Assembly: GCA_004556755.1 (NCBI GenBank)
Contig: SFFW01000014.1
Location: forward strand, 1-53,797
Length of the DNA: 53,797 nucleotides
Source of the DNA: Clostridiales bacterium
GTDB taxonomy: Bacteria; Bacillota; Clostridia; Oscillospirales; Oscillospiraceae
Reading direction: 5' to 3'
Each line of letters begins with the position of its first letter. Position 1 is the stretch's first letter. Position numbers and translations under genes: made by a program. The notes below the pieces were generated by a model that was given only the letters and a program-made list of their open reading frames with translations, made no database searches and was not told the DNA's origin. Positions 23,352 through 31,649 of this stretch are shown piece after piece.

Positions 23352-24124
23352 TACTGACCATTGACGTCGGCAACACAAACGTCGTGATGGGCTGTGTGGA
23401 GGACGGCAAAATAGTCTGCCGCAGCCGCATGGCGACAAATCCCAACGACCTTTCGAGCGACTATGCGCTGAAAATGCGGCAGAGCCTTGAGTTTGAGGGC
23501 ATCGACTTTCGCAGCATCGACGGAGCGATACTGTCCTCCGTGGTGCCGCAGCTCAGCCTTGCCATAAAGACTGCGGTCAAAAAGCTCACGGGGCTTGACT
23601 GCATCGTCGTCGGAGCCGGGATAAAGACCGGAATGAACGTTAAGATCGACGATCCCGGCACGCTTGCGGGCGACCTCATCACGGGGGCGGTCGGCGCTGC
23701 GGCGCTGTATAAGCCGCCGCTTATCGTGGTGGACATGGGGACCGCAACGACCGTCGTCGCCATCGACCGAGACGGGGCGTACATCGGCGGAGCGATCGTT
23801 CCGGGCGTCAAGCTCTCGTACTCGGCGCTTGCATCCGGCACAAGTCTCCTGCCGAACATTTCGATAGAAGCGCCGCAGCGCTGCATCGGCACTAATACGG
23901 TGGACAGCATGAAGTCCGGCGCCGTTTTCGGCACGGCGGCGATGATAGACGGCATGATAGACCGCATGGAGGCAGAGCTGAATATGCCCGTGACCGTCGT
24001 TGCGACGGGTGGGCTTTCCGGCAGCATCATACCCTACTGCCGCCGAAGGATAGAGTATGAGCCCGACCTGCTGCTTAAAGGTCTTGCGATACTTTATCAG
24101 AAAAACGCAAAGCATAAGAAGTGA
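23348..24124 (+). CDS. coaX: Type III pantothenate kinase
   Basis: First enzyme of coenzyme A synthesis: phosphorylates pantothenate with ATP in the cytoplasm. It is 258 residues, the usual length. The ASKHA-fold motifs are DVGNTN (6-11), the second-phosphate DMGTATT (near 131), the GGAIVPG region, and VVATGGLSGSI. The start overlaps the transporter stop (ATGA), so uptake and use of pantothenate are translationally coupled. A strong terminator follows. Confidence 0.95.
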   Translation: MILTIDVGNTNVVMGCVEDGKIVCRSRMATNPNDLSSDYALKMRQSLEFEGIDFRSIDGAILSSVVPQLSLAIKTAVKKLTGLDCIVVGAGIKTGMNVKIDDPGTLAGDLITGAVGAAALYKPPLIVVDMGTATTVVAIDRDGAYIGGAIVPGVKLSYSALASGTSLLPNISIEAPQRCIGTNTVDSMKSGAVFGTAAMIDGMIDRMEAELNMPVTVVATGGLSGSIIPYCRRRIEYEPDLLLKGLAILYQKNAKHKK

Positions 24125-24129
24125 TTAAA

Positions 24130-24176
24130 GACGCCGCATTTTTTGTAAAACTACGAAAAATGCGGCGTCTCTTTTT
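24130..24176 (+). terminator. Terminator after coaX
   Basis: GACGCCGCATTTTT pairs exactly with 24156-24169 around a 12-base loop, followed by TCTTTTT. Confidence 0.92.
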
Positions 24177-24177
24177 A
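24153..24177. repeat. 25-bp direct repeat, copy 1
   Basis: Begins ACGAAAAATGCGGCGTCTCT and is the right arm and tail of the coaX terminator. An exact copy lies at 24388-24412. Confidence 0.85.
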
Positions 24178-24665
24178 TATTAAAACAATTTACAATTGCT
24201 TTAATATAATTTAATAATGAATAATGCTTTTCCCGAAGCAAATGTGCGGCTGCTGCGTAAGACTAAGACGCAGCAGGGGAGTTTGAGGGGACAAGGTCCC
24301 GCTCAAATCGGATTATAGCCGTCAAAAACGTCCGACTCGTCGGACTTTTTGAAGAGCGAAGCGACGTTTTTCGTGAAGCAACTCTTCACGAAAAATGCGG
24401 CGTCTCTTTTTAATATTTGAATAGTTGAAAACTATTCAAATATTAAAAAGAGCAGACCGCTTTGCGGTCTGCTAAACAGGGTTGTGGGATAAAGATATGA
24501 GCCGGGTCCCGAAAACGGGACCAATTGGATAAGCTGTGCTTAGATAATACCGCCCTTTGCCCGCTTTGTAAAGAGCGAAGCGGCACTACTTTTGTCGAAT
24601 CGAAATTTTTTCCTGAATGACATTTCATAATCCGCACAAACTAAATGCGAAATGAGGTGTTAAAT
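24178..24665. other. Noncoding field of hairpins
   Basis: Nearly 490 bases without a credible gene but with a chain of inverted repeats: 24180-24204 (one mismatch), 24250-24276 (CTGCTGCGT arms), 24282-24307 (TTTGAG and GGGAC arms), 24330-24345 followed by TTTTT, 24367-24395 (12 bp), 24404-24452 (23 bp perfect, three-base loop), 24451-24473 (AGCAGACCGC arms) and 24505-24522. A spurious 33-codon frame begins near 24218. The last 140 bases hold a lone TGTCGAA (24593-24599) and the leader of the next gene. Confidence 0.7.
24388..24412. repeat. 25-bp direct repeat, copy 2
   Basis: Exact copy of 24153-24177, 235 bases downstream. It overlaps the 24367-24395 hairpin. Confidence 0.85.
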
Positions 24666-24884
24666 ATGATGGTCATAGACCGGATCGCTCTTATTCTGAG
24701 CATCATCGGCGGTATCAACTGGGGCAGTATCGGACTGTTCCGCTTTGACATCGTGGCTTGGATATGCGGCGGACAGACAGCAACGGTCAGCCGTGTAATA
24801 TACACTCTGGTCGGACTTGCGGCGCTCTGGTGCATTTCCCTGCTCTTTAAGCACGACGGCTGCATCGACGGCGACGAGCATTAA
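24666..24884 (+). CDS. DUF378 (YuzA-like) membrane protein
   Basis: Protein of 72 residues with two membrane helices, of the DUF378 family: DRIALILSIIGGINWGSIGLFRFDIVAWICGG, then a short loop and VIYTLVGLAALWCISLLF. The INWG segment and the second helix are typical. Function is unknown. Start 24666 has GAGGTG six bases upstream; the frame can be read from 24645 but without a site. A terminator follows at once. Confidence 0.9.
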   Translation: MMVIDRIALILSIIGGINWGSIGLFRFDIVAWICGGQTATVSRVIYTLVGLAALWCISLLFKHDGCIDGDEH

Positions 24885-24922
24885 ACGTAAAAAAGACGGC
24901 TTTAGCCGTCTTTTTTTACGTT
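24884..24922. terminator. Bidirectional terminator between DUF378 and DUF1294 genes
   Basis: AACGTAAAAAAGACGGC pairs with 24905-24922 (one extra T) around TTTA. Confidence 0.92.
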
Positions 24923-25181
24923 ATTTATATACGAAGAAATACAGCGCAAGCTGGGCGAGAGCCAGCAGAGGGAAGAACACCGCAAAGTACCAGTGTTTTG
25001 TTTTGTGGCGGAAGCTGTACATCCCCACGGTGCCGCCGCAGGCTCCGCCGACGAGGGCGAGTATAAACAGCGTCGCCTCCGGGATACGCCAGCGCCGCCT
25101 TATCGCCCTGTACTTGTCCACGCCCATAACGACGAACAGCACTATGTTTATCGCAAGAAAATAAATCGTTACAGCATCCAC
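24921..25181 (-). CDS. DUF1294 membrane protein
   Basis: Protein of 86 residues, a DUF1294 family member: an N-terminal helix, MGVDKYRAIRRRWRIPEATLFILALVGGACGGTVGMYSFRHKTKHWYF, then a final helix. The RIPE and RHKT segments are family hallmarks; function is unknown. The start is a GTG at 25181 with GAGG seven bases upstream, inside the tail of the YgiQ gene (gap of three bases). It is the last gene of a four-gene minus-strand operon. Confidence 0.9.
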   Translation of the reverse strand: MDAVTIYFLAINIVLFVVMGVDKYRAIRRRWRIPEATLFILALVGGACGGTVGMYSFRHKTKHWYFAVFFPLLALAQLALYFFVYK

Positions 25182-25184
25182 GGC

Positions 25185-27107
25185 TTAACCTCTTTTCTTT
25201 CCTCTGCCCGGCTTGGGCTTTGCCTTTGCCCAGCCCTTTTTGCTCTTGGGCGCCGACGGCTTTTTCGGCTCCTCCGGCTTTTTTGCCGGGGGCGTTTTTC
25301 TTTTCGGCACATCGGGACGCACGAGGCACTCCGGACCGTAGCCGATGAGGTCCTCTCTGCCCGCCTCCTTGAGCGCTTCGATGACGAGTTTGCGCTTGTC
25401 GGGGCGCTTCCACTGCAAAAGCGCACGCTGCATCGCCTTCTCGTGAAAGCTCTTTGCAACGTAGACCTGCTTCATGGTCATGGGGTCTATCTCCGTGTAG
25501 TACATACAGGTGGACACGGTGCCGGGGGTGGGGTAAAAGTCCTGCACCTGCTCCGGCTGACGCCCCTTTTTGTTCAGATACTCCGCAAGCGCCACGGCGT
25601 CACCGAGAGTGCTGCCGGGGTGCGAGGACATGAGGTACGGCACGACGTACTGCTCCTTTGAGTAGCGGTCGTTTAAGCGCCTGTACTTATCCATAAAGCG
25701 CTCGTACACCTCGATATGCGGCTTGCCCATGTAGTCAAGAACGCCGTCGATGCAGTGTTCGGGTGCGACCTTGAGCTGCCCGGAGATGTGGTATCTGACA
25801 AGCTCCGTGAAGAAGTCGTCGTTCTTGTCCTCAAGCATATAGTCGTAGCGTATGCCGCTGCGGACAAAGACCTTTTTGACGCCGGGGATGCTCCTGAGCT
25901 TACGCAGCAGCGCAAGGTAGTCCGAGTGGTCGGCGTCGAGGTTGGGACACGGCGTCGGCGCAAGGCAGCGCTTGTCGGGACACATTCCGAATTTCGCCTG
26001 CTTCTTGCAGGAGTGATGGCGGAAATTTGCCGACGGACCGCCGACGTCGTTTATGTAGCCCTTGAAGTCGGGGAGCTTCGTAAGCTCCGTGACCTCACGG
26101 ATAAGGCTTTCATGACTGCGGCTCGTGACCATTCTGCCCTGATGAAACGCCAAAGCGCAGAAGTTGCAGCCGCCGAAGCAGCCACGGTTGTGTATGACCG
26201 AGAACCTGACCTCCTCGATAGCGGGAACGCCGCCCTCCGCCTCATACATGGGGTGGTAGGTGCGGACATACGGCAGCTCCGCCACACGGTCAAGCTCCTT
26301 GGTTTCAAGCGGCATCATCGGGGGATTGACGATGAGGTACCGTCCGTCATGCTCCTGAATGATCGCCTTGCCCCGCACGGGGTCATGCTCCCGGTACTCG
26401 ATGCGGGTCGCATCGGCGTACAGGCGCTTATTCTCCCGCACCTCGGCGTAGGAGGGAACGCTCACGCTCTCGAAGGCGCACTCCGAGGGTGAGGCGGCGA
26501 TAAACGCCGTGCCTCTTATGTCGTGCATTTCGGAGACGGGGATCTTCTTTTTCAGACGCCGGGCGATCTCACGCTCGGCTTCCTCCGCCATACCGTACAC
26601 GAGCAGGTCTGCACCGGAGTCAAACAGTATGCTGCGGCGCACCTTGTCGTCCCAGTAGTCGTAGTGCGCAAAGCGGCGCAGGGACGCCTCAAGCCCGCCG
26701 ATGATTATCGGCACCTCGCTGCCGAACGCCTCTCTCGCTCTGTTTGCATAGACTATCGTCGCCCTGTCGGGGCGCTTTCCCGCCTTTTTGCCGGGGGAGT
26801 AGAAGTCCTCACTGCGGCGCTTTTTGGCGGCGGTGTAGTGTGCGACCATGGAATCGAGGTTGCCGGCGCCTATCAGCACGCCGAGGCGTGGTCTGCCGAA
26901 GGCGAGAAAGTCGGCCGCACTGTGCCAGTCCGGCTGCGCAAGCACGGCGACACGGTAGCCGTCCGCCTCAAGCACTCTTGCGATGACCGCCGGACCGAAG
27001 CTCGGGTGATCGACGTATGCGTCGCCGGTGACGAGCAGAAAGTCGTACCACCACCAGCCTCTCTCCTGCATATCTTCTTTTGAAACGGGCAAAAACTCAA
27101 AGTTCAT
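25185..27107 (-). CDS. YgiQ-family radical SAM protein
   Basis: Protein of 640 residues in the YgiQ family (UPF0313), radical SAM enzymes of unknown reaction. The 4Fe-4S motif CxxxCxxC is NRGCFGGCNFCAL. N-terminal features are the WWWYDFLLVTGDAYVDHPSFG start and a B12-like or Rossmann region (ADFLAFGRPRLGVLIGAGNLDSMVAHYTAAKKRRSEDFYSPGGK-like). The C-terminal part has DVGGPSANF, SGIRYD and the SHPGSTLGDAV segment. A Lys/Pro/Ala-rich tail follows from about 600. The start overlaps the metallophosphoesterase gene by 11 bases. Confidence 0.94.
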   Translation of the reverse strand: MNFEFLPVSKEDMQERGWWWYDFLLVTGDAYVDHPSFGPAVIARVLEADGYRVAVLAQPDWHSAADFLAFGRPRLGVLIGAGNLDSMVAHYTAAKKRRSEDFYSPGKKAGKRPDRATIVYANRAREAFGSEVPIIIGGLEASLRRFAHYDYWDDKVRRSILFDSGADLLVYGMAEEAEREIARRLKKKIPVSEMHDIRGTAFIAASPSECAFESVSVPSYAEVRENKRLYADATRIEYREHDPVRGKAIIQEHDGRYLIVNPPMMPLETKELDRVAELPYVRTYHPMYEAEGGVPAIEEVRFSVIHNRGCFGGCNFCALAFHQGRMVTSRSHESLIREVTELTKLPDFKGYINDVGGPSANFRHHSCKKQAKFGMCPDKRCLAPTPCPNLDADHSDYLALLRKLRSIPGVKKVFVRSGIRYDYMLEDKNDDFFTELVRYHISGQLKVAPEHCIDGVLDYMGKPHIEVYERFMDKYRRLNDRYSKEQYVVPYLMSSHPGSTLGDAVALAEYLNKKGRQPEQVQDFYPTPGTVSTCMYYTEIDPMTMKQVYVAKSFHEKAMQRALLQWKRPDKRKLVIEALKEAGREDLIGYGPECLVRPDVPKRKTPPAKKPEEPKKPSAPKSKKGWAKAKPKPGRGKKRG

Positions 27108-28194
27108 CGTATATCTCTCCGTGATACCAGCCGGAGGTGCCGTTGTGCTTCACAAAATAGCCCCGACTTGTTTTTTCGACTATGCTGACGGTGTCACCCG
27201 GTTTAAGCTCCGGCTCGTAGTCGGTGCAGTCGTTGCACTCGACAAGCTCCCCGTCACCGTAAAGGTACTTCGTTAAAATGTCCATCTCGTAGCCGGTGCG
27301 GACGTGGCGGCAGTGCGAAAACTCGTCGCCTCGGTGCAGCACCTGCACCCTGTTGTCGCCCCAGCGTATGTAGTAGGAGCGTCTGCTTTCGCTCTGTCCC
27401 GTGCGCACCTTCGCCGTAGGGAACCTGTCCCACGACTGCCAGTGAAAGTCCTCGCTCCCCTCGTGAGGGATGATGAGGGCGTTTAGCTGTCCGTCGTCCT
27501 TTAAAACGCAGCCGCCGTCTATCGAGATGATGCGGTGCGTGCGGTCGATGATCGGGTTTGCGCACACACGGTCTTTAAGATAGAGCATCACGGGCCAGTG
27601 TCCGACGATGACCCACTTGTCAAAGCTGTAGCCTTGGCTCATAAAATCGTCAAACTTCATGCAGTCGCCCGCCATTTGTTCGCCTATGGGTACGTCGGGG
27701 CGGATACCGCCGTGAACGAAGATGCAGTGCGGCGTTTCGATGACGTGCGGCAGCGCACGCAGGAAGGCGAACTCCTCACTGTACCTTTCCGCAAGCATCG
27801 GTAAAAGTGCGGGAATATCCGTTTCCTCGTCGGGGGAAACGCCGCAGTCCGTGAGCATATCCCAGATAAGCCCGCTTTTTCGGGAAAGCAGGTAGCTTCT
27901 GAGCGACTTTGCCGGAAAGACCCCGTCCACGGAGTCCTGCCAGCCGTCGCAGTTTCCGCACAGCGGATGCACGTCGTAGTCCTTTGAAAGCTGCATGATA
28001 TAGCGCAGCGTATCGAGACTGCGCTCGCCCTTTTCGAGAAAGTCGCCGCAAAGCACCAGCACATCGTCGGGCGTAAGCTCGATCTTTTTAAGCAGCGCCG
28101 TGAAGTATTGCAGGTTTGCGTGTATGTCGGATATGACTATAATGCGTCTGCCGCTCGTGTCAAGGCGTTTGATTTTTGCGTTTTCCGTCCACAT
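27097..28194 (-). CDS. Metallophosphoesterase of PPP type with C-terminal SH3-like domain
   Basis: Phosphatase of 365 residues. The two-metal site is clear: SDIHAN (near 22), GDFLEKG (near 50), GNCDG in place of GNHE, VHGGIRPD and VGHWP. This resembles bacterial PPP or ApaH-like Ser/Thr phosphatases, though the substrate is open. The last 60 residues (LKPGDTVSIVEKTSRGYFVKHNGTSGWYHGEIYDEL) look like an SH3-type domain. It overlaps the gene before it by one base (TGATG) and the YgiQ gene by 11 bases, so the three are coupled. Confidence 0.85.
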   Translation of the reverse strand: MWTENAKIKRLDTSGRRIIVISDIHANLQYFTALLKKIELTPDDVLVLCGDFLEKGERSLDTLRYIMQLSKDYDVHPLCGNCDGWQDSVDGVFPAKSLRSYLLSRKSGLIWDMLTDCGVSPDEETDIPALLPMLAERYSEEFAFLRALPHVIETPHCIFVHGGIRPDVPIGEQMAGDCMKFDDFMSQGYSFDKWVIVGHWPVMLYLKDRVCANPIIDRTHRIISIDGGCVLKDDGQLNALIIPHEGSEDFHWQSWDRFPTAKVRTGQSESRRSYYIRWGDNRVQVLHRGDEFSHCRHVRTGYEMDILTKYLYGDGELVECNDCTDYEPELKPGDTVSIVEKTSRGYFVKHNGTSGWYHGEIYDEL

Positions 28195-29339
28195 CAGATC
28201 TTCTTCTCCATAAGATACAGCGGAGCGCCGCAGCCGGGTACAGTGTTTATCCGTTCAAAGCCGTAATGCCCGTAAAAGCCGATGGCGTGGGAGTTCTCGG
28301 ACGAGACATACAGCCGCACGGCGCTTCTGCCGAGCTGCTGGTAGTTTACTATCGCCCTGCCGAGAAGCTGTATGCCGAGTCCCTTGCTGCGGTACTTTTC
28401 CCGCAGACAGATGAGGCTTATCCAGCCGTAGCCGGAGGCTCTGCCCCGACGGGGGTCGAGGTCGATGATGCCGACGAGCGTCCCCTTTGTGTCGTATGCG
28501 CCGAGAACGGATTTGGGGTCGCAGTCTATGTGCGCCAGTGCGTCCTTCACATAGCCCTCCGCCTCGAAGCCTATGAGATTTCCGTGCGCTGCAAGCCAGC
28601 TTTCGGCGTAAAGCTCGGCGTAAAGCTCGGGGTCTTTTGCAACGTCAAACGGCTCAAAGTACAGATTCTGCTCGTCCTTGCCGCCGTTTTCGCTTTTCCA
28701 CCAGCTCTGCTTCGAGAAGGTCGAAAGCTCCGGCGGAAGGTGCGAGTTATCGTTATAATACTTCACCGAAAAGCTTCCGTTTTCGTACTCGACGAGGGAG
28801 ACGGCGGTGTTGTCGCCGTGGGGCAGCGTGCGGATGTTCTCGGACTTGACATCCAAAAGCTTTGCAAGAAAGCTCCTTATCGCCATGCCGTGGCTCACGA
28901 CGGCGACGGTCCTTCCGGGGTTTTCCTCCGCAATGCGCAAAATGGCATTATACACCCTGTCCGTACACTCGGCAAAGGTCTCCGCCCCCGGCGCACGCCA
29001 GCGCATGGGGTCGTTGTTAAAATAGCTCATCTGCACGGGGTCAATGTGATCCAAGTCGCCGAAGCTCAGCCCTTCGCACTCGCCGAGGTTTATCTCACGC
29101 AGCTCCGGCATTTTTATGAGCGGCAGCTCGTGATACCTCGTTATCGCCGACGCCGTGGTGACGGTGCGGCGCAGGTCGCTCGAATACAGTGCGTCGAGCG
29201 GAACGTCCCGAAAGCGCTCGGAAAGAGCGTCTATCTGTCGCTCCCCGCGTCCCGTGACGGCGGCATCCATCTGTCCCTGCACGATACGGTAGAGGTTTCC
29301 CTCGGCTTCGGCGTGTCGTATGAGAAAAATCTTAGTCAT
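28194..29339 (-). CDS. Histidine phosphatase fused to GNAT acetyltransferase
   Basis: Two-domain protein of 381 residues. Residues 1-200 are a phosphoglycerate-mutase-type histidine phosphatase: the RHG motif is IRHAEAEGN (His8), with SSDLRRTVTTA, GECEG and the second catalytic histidine in VSHG. Residues about 240-381 are a GNAT domain with YGWISLICLREKYRSKGLGIQLLGRAIVNYQQLG (acetyl-CoA P-loop RSKGLGIQL) and SSENSHAIGFYGHYGFERI. AAGGTAA precedes the ATG. It leads the phosphatase-phosphoesterase-YgiQ-DUF1294 operon. Substrates of both domains are unknown. Confidence 0.9.
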   Translation of the reverse strand: MTKIFLIRHAEAEGNLYRIVQGQMDAAVTGRGERQIDALSERFRDVPLDALYSSDLRRTVTTASAITRYHELPLIKMPELREINLGECEGLSFGDLDHIDPVQMSYFNNDPMRWRAPGAETFAECTDRVYNAILRIAEENPGRTVAVVSHGMAIRSFLAKLLDVKSENIRTLPHGDNTAVSLVEYENGSFSVKYYNDNSHLPPELSTFSKQSWWKSENGGKDEQNLYFEPFDVAKDPELYAELYAESWLAAHGNLIGFEAEGYVKDALAHIDCDPKSVLGAYDTKGTLVGIIDLDPRRGRASGYGWISLICLREKYRSKGLGIQLLGRAIVNYQQLGRSAVRLYVSSENSHAIGFYGHYGFERINTVPGCGAPLYLMEKKI

Positions 29340-29354
29340 AATTTGTTACCTTCG

Positions 29355-29383
29355 TTGACCGAATATGATAAATACTATATAAT
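29355..29383 (+). promoter_or_regulatory. Promoter of the GT4-CsaB gene
   Basis: TTGACC (29355-29360) and TATAAT (29378-29383) are 17 bases apart. Confidence 0.8.
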
Positions 29384-29420
29384 TATATAATGGATTTAAA
29401 TTAAAAACAAGGAGCTTGCC

Positions 29421-31631
29421 TTGAAAGTTTTACATCTTATATCGGGAGGAGACTCCGGCGGTGCCAAGACGCACGTTCTGTCGCTGCTCTCAGACCTCAA
29501 CAAAAGCATACAGGCGGATCTCGTCTGCTACATGGAAGCGGGCTTTTCCGAGGAGGCAAGGCAAAGGGGCATCCCCGTTACCGTGCTTTCCGGCGGCTTT
29601 GCATCGGGACTTCGGGCGACGAAGAGGATCATACGGGACGGCGGCTATGAGCTTGTGCATTGCCACGGCAGCCGTGCAAACCTCATCGGCTGCATACTGA
29701 AGCGGGACTTTGACATCCCCTTCATCAGCACCGTCCACAGCGACTATAAGCTCGACTACCTCGGTCGTCCGCTCGCTCAGATGAGCTACGGCGTACTCAA
29801 CGGGATCGCCCTGCGCAGGATGGACTACCGTGTCTGCGTCTCCGATCAGATGCTCGATACGCTGATCTCACGCAGGTTTAAGCCCAACGATATGTACGCC
29901 ATATATAACGGCATCGACTTCTCAATGCCGCCGCCGAAGCTTGACCGCACGCAGTGGCTCTCGTCTATAGGCTGCGACTTTGCCCCCGACGACATTATCG
30001 TCGGCATCGCCGCCCGTCTTGACCCGGTGAAGAACGTCTCCGCACTCGTGAGTGCGTTTGCCGAGGCTTCACGCACAAATCCCAAGCTCAAGCTCTTCAT
30101 CGCCGGAGAGGGACAGGAGCGTGAGGCGCTCGGCGCTCTCGCCGAGGAAAAGGGCGTTGCGGACAAGGTGTTCTTCGCAGGCTGGCTCTCGCCCATGGAC
30201 GGCTACTATTCCAGCGTTGACATTAACGTCATCTGCTCCCTCTCCGAGACCTTCCCCTACGCCGTCACCGAGGCAGCCCGTGCAAGGATACCGACCGTCG
30301 CAAGCCGCGTCGGAGGTCTGCCGAAGCTCATAATCCCCGAAAAGACGGGACTGCTGTTCGAGCCGACCGACATCGAGACCTTTGCCAAGTGCCTTTCCCG
30401 CCTTGCGGGGGACGCCGAGCTGCGCAAGAGACTCGGCGATGCGGTCTATGAAAAGGCGCACAGGGAGTTTTCGACCGAGAACACCTGCCGTCGGCAGCTT
30501 GAGATATACGCTTCCGTTATCCGCCGCTACAAGGCAAAGCGCAGTAAGCTCCGCTGCGGAACGGTCATCTGCGGGGCATACGGTCACGGCAACGCAGGCG
30601 ACGAGGCAATACTTGCGGAAATGATCCGCCAGCTGCACGCCGTCTCGCCCGACATGGAGGTGACGGTCATCTCCAAAAATCCGAAGAAAACAAAGCACCT
30701 GCACAAGGTCAACGCCCTTGCACGGAGCAACATCCTCGGCATCGAGCGTCTTTTCCGACGCACGAAGCTGTATATAAACGGCGGCGGCAGTCTCATTCAG
30801 GATGTGACGAGCCGCAGGAGCCTTTACTACTACCTCTACACCATAGCGAGCGCCAAGAAAAAGGGCTGCTCCGTTCAGATGTACGGCTGCGGCATAGGTC
30901 CGCTGCTGTACGATGTCGACCGCAGAAAGTCGGCACACGTCATCGACCGCTACGTCGATACCGTGACGCTGCGTGATCCGGACAGCCTGAGAACGCTTAA
31001 AGCCATGGGCGTTACGAAGCCGAAAACGCTACTTGCCGCAGACCCCGTCGTCTCGGTCGAGCCGGCGGACGATGCGCAGGTCATAAAGCTTATGAAGGAG
31101 TACGGCATGGAGCCGAAGGGCAGCTATATCTGCCTGAGTCTGCGCCGCTGGCGGGGCTTTGAGGACAAGGCGCCGGAGATCGCCGAGGCACTCAAAAGCA
31201 TAAACCGCCGCTTCGGTCTCATTCCCGTGTTCCTGCCGATGAACGCAAACGAGGACGAGGGCGCAAACCACCTTGTCGCCGATCTGTACGGCGAAAAGCA
31301 CATCAGGCTCGACGTCATCAAAACGCCGGAGCTTGCGATGGGGCTTATGTCCCGCATGAAGGTGGTCGCCGCCATGCGTCTGCACACGCTGCTGTACGCC
31401 GCAAACTGCGAAACGCCGCTCGTCGGCATCAGCTACGACCCCAAGGTCACGTCGTTTATCCGCTACACCGGCAGCGGTATAGCGCTTCAGCTTGAGGAGC
31501 TCAGCGCCGAAACGCTCGAAGCGGCGGTCGCCACGGTGTACGCAGAGCCGAGGCAGCAGAGCGAGAGACTTACACTAAAGACCGCCGAGAGGAAGAACAT
31601 AGAGCAGGCGGCAATGCTTTATAACGCATAG
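29421..31631 (+). CDS. csaB: GT4 glycosyltransferase fused to polysaccharide pyruvyl transferase CsaB
   Basis: Fusion protein of 736 residues. Residues 1-375 are a GT-B family 4 glycosyltransferase (HLISGGDSGGAKTHVLSLL, VHCHGSRAN, GIAARLDPVKN, FAGW, and the SLSETFPYAVTEAARARIPTVAS donor site). Residues about 380-736 are CsaB: CGTVICGAYGHGNAGDEAILAEMI, YINGGGSLIQDVTSRRSLYYYL, GCGIGPL and MRLHTLLYAA. CsaB adds pyruvate ketals to secondary cell-wall polymers, the ligand of SLH domains. An SLH protein is encoded at 36909. The start is TTG at 29421 with GGAG six bases upstream. Confidence 0.93.
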   Translation: MKVLHLISGGDSGGAKTHVLSLLSDLNKSIQADLVCYMEAGFSEEARQRGIPVTVLSGGFASGLRATKRIIRDGGYELVHCHGSRANLIGCILKRDFDIPFISTVHSDYKLDYLGRPLAQMSYGVLNGIALRRMDYRVCVSDQMLDTLISRRFKPNDMYAIYNGIDFSMPPPKLDRTQWLSSIGCDFAPDDIIVGIAARLDPVKNVSALVSAFAEASRTNPKLKLFIAGEGQEREALGALAEEKGVADKVFFAGWLSPMDGYYSSVDINVICSLSETFPYAVTEAARARIPTVASRVGGLPKLIIPEKTGLLFEPTDIETFAKCLSRLAGDAELRKRLGDAVYEKAHREFSTENTCRRQLEIYASVIRRYKAKRSKLRCGTVICGAYGHGNAGDEAILAEMIRQLHAVSPDMEVTVISKNPKKTKHLHKVNALARSNILGIERLFRRTKLYINGGGSLIQDVTSRRSLYYYLYTIASAKKKGCSVQMYGCGIGPLLYDVDRRKSAHVIDRYVDTVTLRDPDSLRTLKAMGVTKPKTLLAADPVVSVEPADDAQVIKLMKEYGMEPKGSYICLSLRRWRGFEDKAPEIAEALKSINRRFGLIPVFLPMNANEDEGANHLVADLYGEKHIRLDVIKTPELAMGLMSRMKVVAAMRLHTLLYAANCETPLVGISYDPKVTSFIRYTGSGIALQLEELSAETLEAAVATVYAEPRQQSERLTLKTAERKNIEQAAMLYNA

Positions 31632-31649
31632 TTTATGGAGGAGATGGCG

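Noticed and set aside
24593..24599. 0A box before the DUF378 gene (and a single one at 44871)
   Set aside because: Single seven-base matches are expected several times in 54 kb on two strands. Only the tandem pair before spo0A is counted.
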